Made by a program: the position numbers and the translations under genes. 6,749 bases of DNA from Treponema sp. (GTDB taxonomy: Bacteria > Spirochaetota > Spirochaetia > Treponematales > Breznakiellaceae): positions 1 through 6,749 of the forward strand of contig JAIRMT010000069.1 of the NCBI GenBank assembly GCA_031258505.1. The letters are read 5' to 3'. Under the pieces are notes generated by a model. The model was not told the origin of the DNA and searched no databases. It saw nothing but the letters and a program-made list of their open reading frames with translations. The first letter of the stretch is position 1. The number at the start of each line of letters is the position of its first letter. Below are positions 5,723 through 6,749 of this stretch, in pieces.

Positions 5723-6619
5723 ATGACGAATCCGATTGTGGTAAAGCCGAGCGCCGATCCTTGGGTGATACAGGCGGGCGGCTTTTACCACTACTGCTAT
5801 TCCGACGGGCGCGTTCACATTCGCAAGGCCGCGTCGCTTGTCGCTATTGGCAAGGGGCCGGCAACGATCGTATGGACTCCGCCACCCGATACTATGTACT
5901 CGAAGGACATTTGGGCACCGGAACTCCACTACATCTTTGGCCGCTGGTACATCTACGTTGCCTGCGACAACGGCGATAACGCCCAGCATCGGATGTATGC
6001 GCTGGAGGGCGGCGCTGATCCGCTCGATCCGCTTTCGGCACCTTATACCTTCAAGGGCAAGGTGAGCGACGCCGCTGATAAGTGGGCGATTGACGGCACA
6101 GTTCTGTCCATCAACAGCGTAAACTACTTTGTCTGGTCAGGCTGGGAGGGCGATGTTGATGTAGGACAGAACCTGTATATCGCCCGCATGAACGATCCGT
6201 GCAGCCTTAGCGAGCGGGTCTTACTCGCAGCGCCGGAGTATGAGTGGGAAAAACAGACCCTTGCCCTGCTTGAGGGGCCGGAAGCTCTGATTCACGGTTC
6301 CAAGGTGTTTATTGTTTACTCGGCAAGCGCGAGTTGGACGCGCTATTACTGTCTCGGTCTGCTGGAACTCACTGGCGATCCTCTTAACCCTGCTCACTGG
6401 ACTAAGCATCCAGAGCCTGTGTTCAAGGCGTCCGAGCGAACCGGCGTTTTCGGCGTAGGGCATTGCAGTTTTGTTAAAGTGAGCACCAGCGTCTCTGACA
6501 CCGACTGGATTGTGTACCACGGCATGACCGATGGCGAGGGCTGGCACAACCGCTGTGTCCGCGCTAAACTCTTCACTTGGGATGCCGCTGGAATGCCGGT
6601 GTTTGGGGAACCGCTCTGA
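5723..6619 (+). CDS. GH43-type glycoside hydrolase, cytoplasmic; probable exo-alpha-L-arabinofuranosidase
   Basis: This 298-residue protein has no signal peptide or membrane segment, so it should act on imported oligosaccharides in the cytoplasm. It is a complete single-domain five-bladed propeller. Catalytic candidates are Asp12 in SADPWV (base), Asp124 in WAIDGTVL (pKa modulator) and Glu184 in LEGPEAL (acid). The motifs IWAPELHY (63-70), GVGHCSF with His247 and DWIVYHGM (261-268) resemble the branch of GH43 that includes exo-1,5-alpha-L-arabinofuranosidases (the GH43_26 or COG3940-like group, from memory). A related beta-xylosidase activity cannot be excluded. It differs clearly from the lipoprotein GH43 at 1014-2027: EGP versus EAP at the acid, different spacing, and no lipobox. 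The two are therefore not a recent duplication. ATG 5717 would add MI to the N-terminus. Coupling to the permease stop places it in the same operon. Confidence 0.88.
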   Translation: MTNPIVVKPSADPWVIQAGGFYHYCYSDGRVHIRKAASLVAIGKGPATIVWTPPPDTMYSKDIWAPELHYIFGRWYIYVACDNGDNAQHRMYALEGGADPLDPLSAPYTFKGKVSDAADKWAIDGTVLSINSVNYFVWSGWEGDVDVGQNLYIARMNDPCSLSERVLLAAPEYEWEKQTLALLEGPEALIHGSKVFIVYSASASWTRYYCLGLLELTGDPLNPAHWTKHPEPVFKASERTGVFGVGHCSFVKVSTSVSDTDWIVYHGMTDGEGWHNRCVRAKLFTWDAAGMPVFGEPL

Positions 6620-6659
6620 ATAACACCAGCCTAGACACTGTTAGAAAAGGATGATTTTA

Positions 6660-6749
6660 ATGAACGCAACAAGAATAAAGCCTAAAAAGGTTATGTCCGA
6701 TTTCTCATACCGTACCGCCAAGCGGCGATTCTCTTTCAGCTTCCCACAT
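6660..6749 (+). CDS. Start of an unidentified gene (3' partial)
   Basis: An open frame starts at ATG 6660 and runs to the window edge for 30 codons: MNATRIKPKKVMSDFSYRTA then KRRFSFSFPH. AGGA at 6648-6651, inside AAAAGG-ATG, lies 8 nt upstream, good spacing. An in-frame ATG at 6651 overlaps that site and is less likely. The gap to the previous gene is only 40 nt with no terminator, so it is probably co-transcribed. The visible part is basic and lacks a signal peptide; its family cannot be recognised. By context it could be another enzyme or regulator of sugar use. Confidence 0.6.
   Translation, partial: MNATRIKPKKVMSDFSYRTAKRRFSFSFPH

Noticed and set aside
1..6749. CRISPR array, tRNA, rRNA, insertion sequence or attachment site
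   Set aside because: No regularly spaced repeats, no tRNA-like cloverleaf, no rRNA-like stretch and no transposase or integrase coding were seen; nearly all of the window is explained by the carbohydrate-use genes.

Overview
The window reads as one strand-biased carbohydrate-use locus: every supportable gene lies on the + strand, tightly packed, with moderate GC content in the genes and one conspicuously AT-rich gap (about 897-1013). The organism is a bacterium that uses strong Shine-Dalgarno sites and exports lipoproteins with classical lipoboxes. The transporter type (LplA/LplB/LplC-like binding protein and permeases with no ATPase beside them) is common in Paenibacillus, clostridia and Treponema/Spirochaeta-like spirochaetes. 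The short lipoprotein leaders and codon choice make me lean to a spirochaete, but this is a weak inference and the sequence alone does not settle it.

Layout: (1) 1-896, the nearly complete end of an ArsR/winged-helix transcriptional regulator with a large beta-rich C-terminal domain. (2) 897-1013, an AT-rich control region with promoter-like elements and a perfect inverted repeat (TTGAC-4-GTCAA). (3) 1014-2027, a GH43-type glycosidase exported as a lipoprotein. (4) 2028-2137, a 110-bp intercistronic leader containing two hairpins and a series of mutually complementary purine/pyrimidine segments that ends at the Shine-Dalgarno site. (5) 2138-3892, a sugar-binding lipoprotein; 3870-4814 and 4824-5717, the two inner-membrane permeases. 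(6) 5723-6619, a second GH43-type enzyme without a signal peptide, hence cytoplasmic. (7) 6660-6749, the first 30 codons of an unidentified gene that runs off the window.

The genes make a coherent route. A surface-anchored GH43 enzyme trims arabinose- or xylose-decorated hemicellulose or arabinan outside the cell. The binding protein and two permeases import the oligosaccharides, probably energised by a shared ATPase encoded elsewhere. The cytoplasmic GH43, which resembles exo-alpha-1,5-L-arabinofuranosidases, then releases monosaccharides. The upstream regulator probably controls the set in response to a sugar ligand. The substrate is inferred from GH43 family knowledge and cannot be proved here.

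No wholly new system is evident. The points most worth checking are the competing-pairing leader before the binding-protein gene, the possibly leaderless start of the first GH43 gene with an inverted repeat overlapping its promoter, and the loss of both conserved prolines in the ATPase-docking loop of the second permease.
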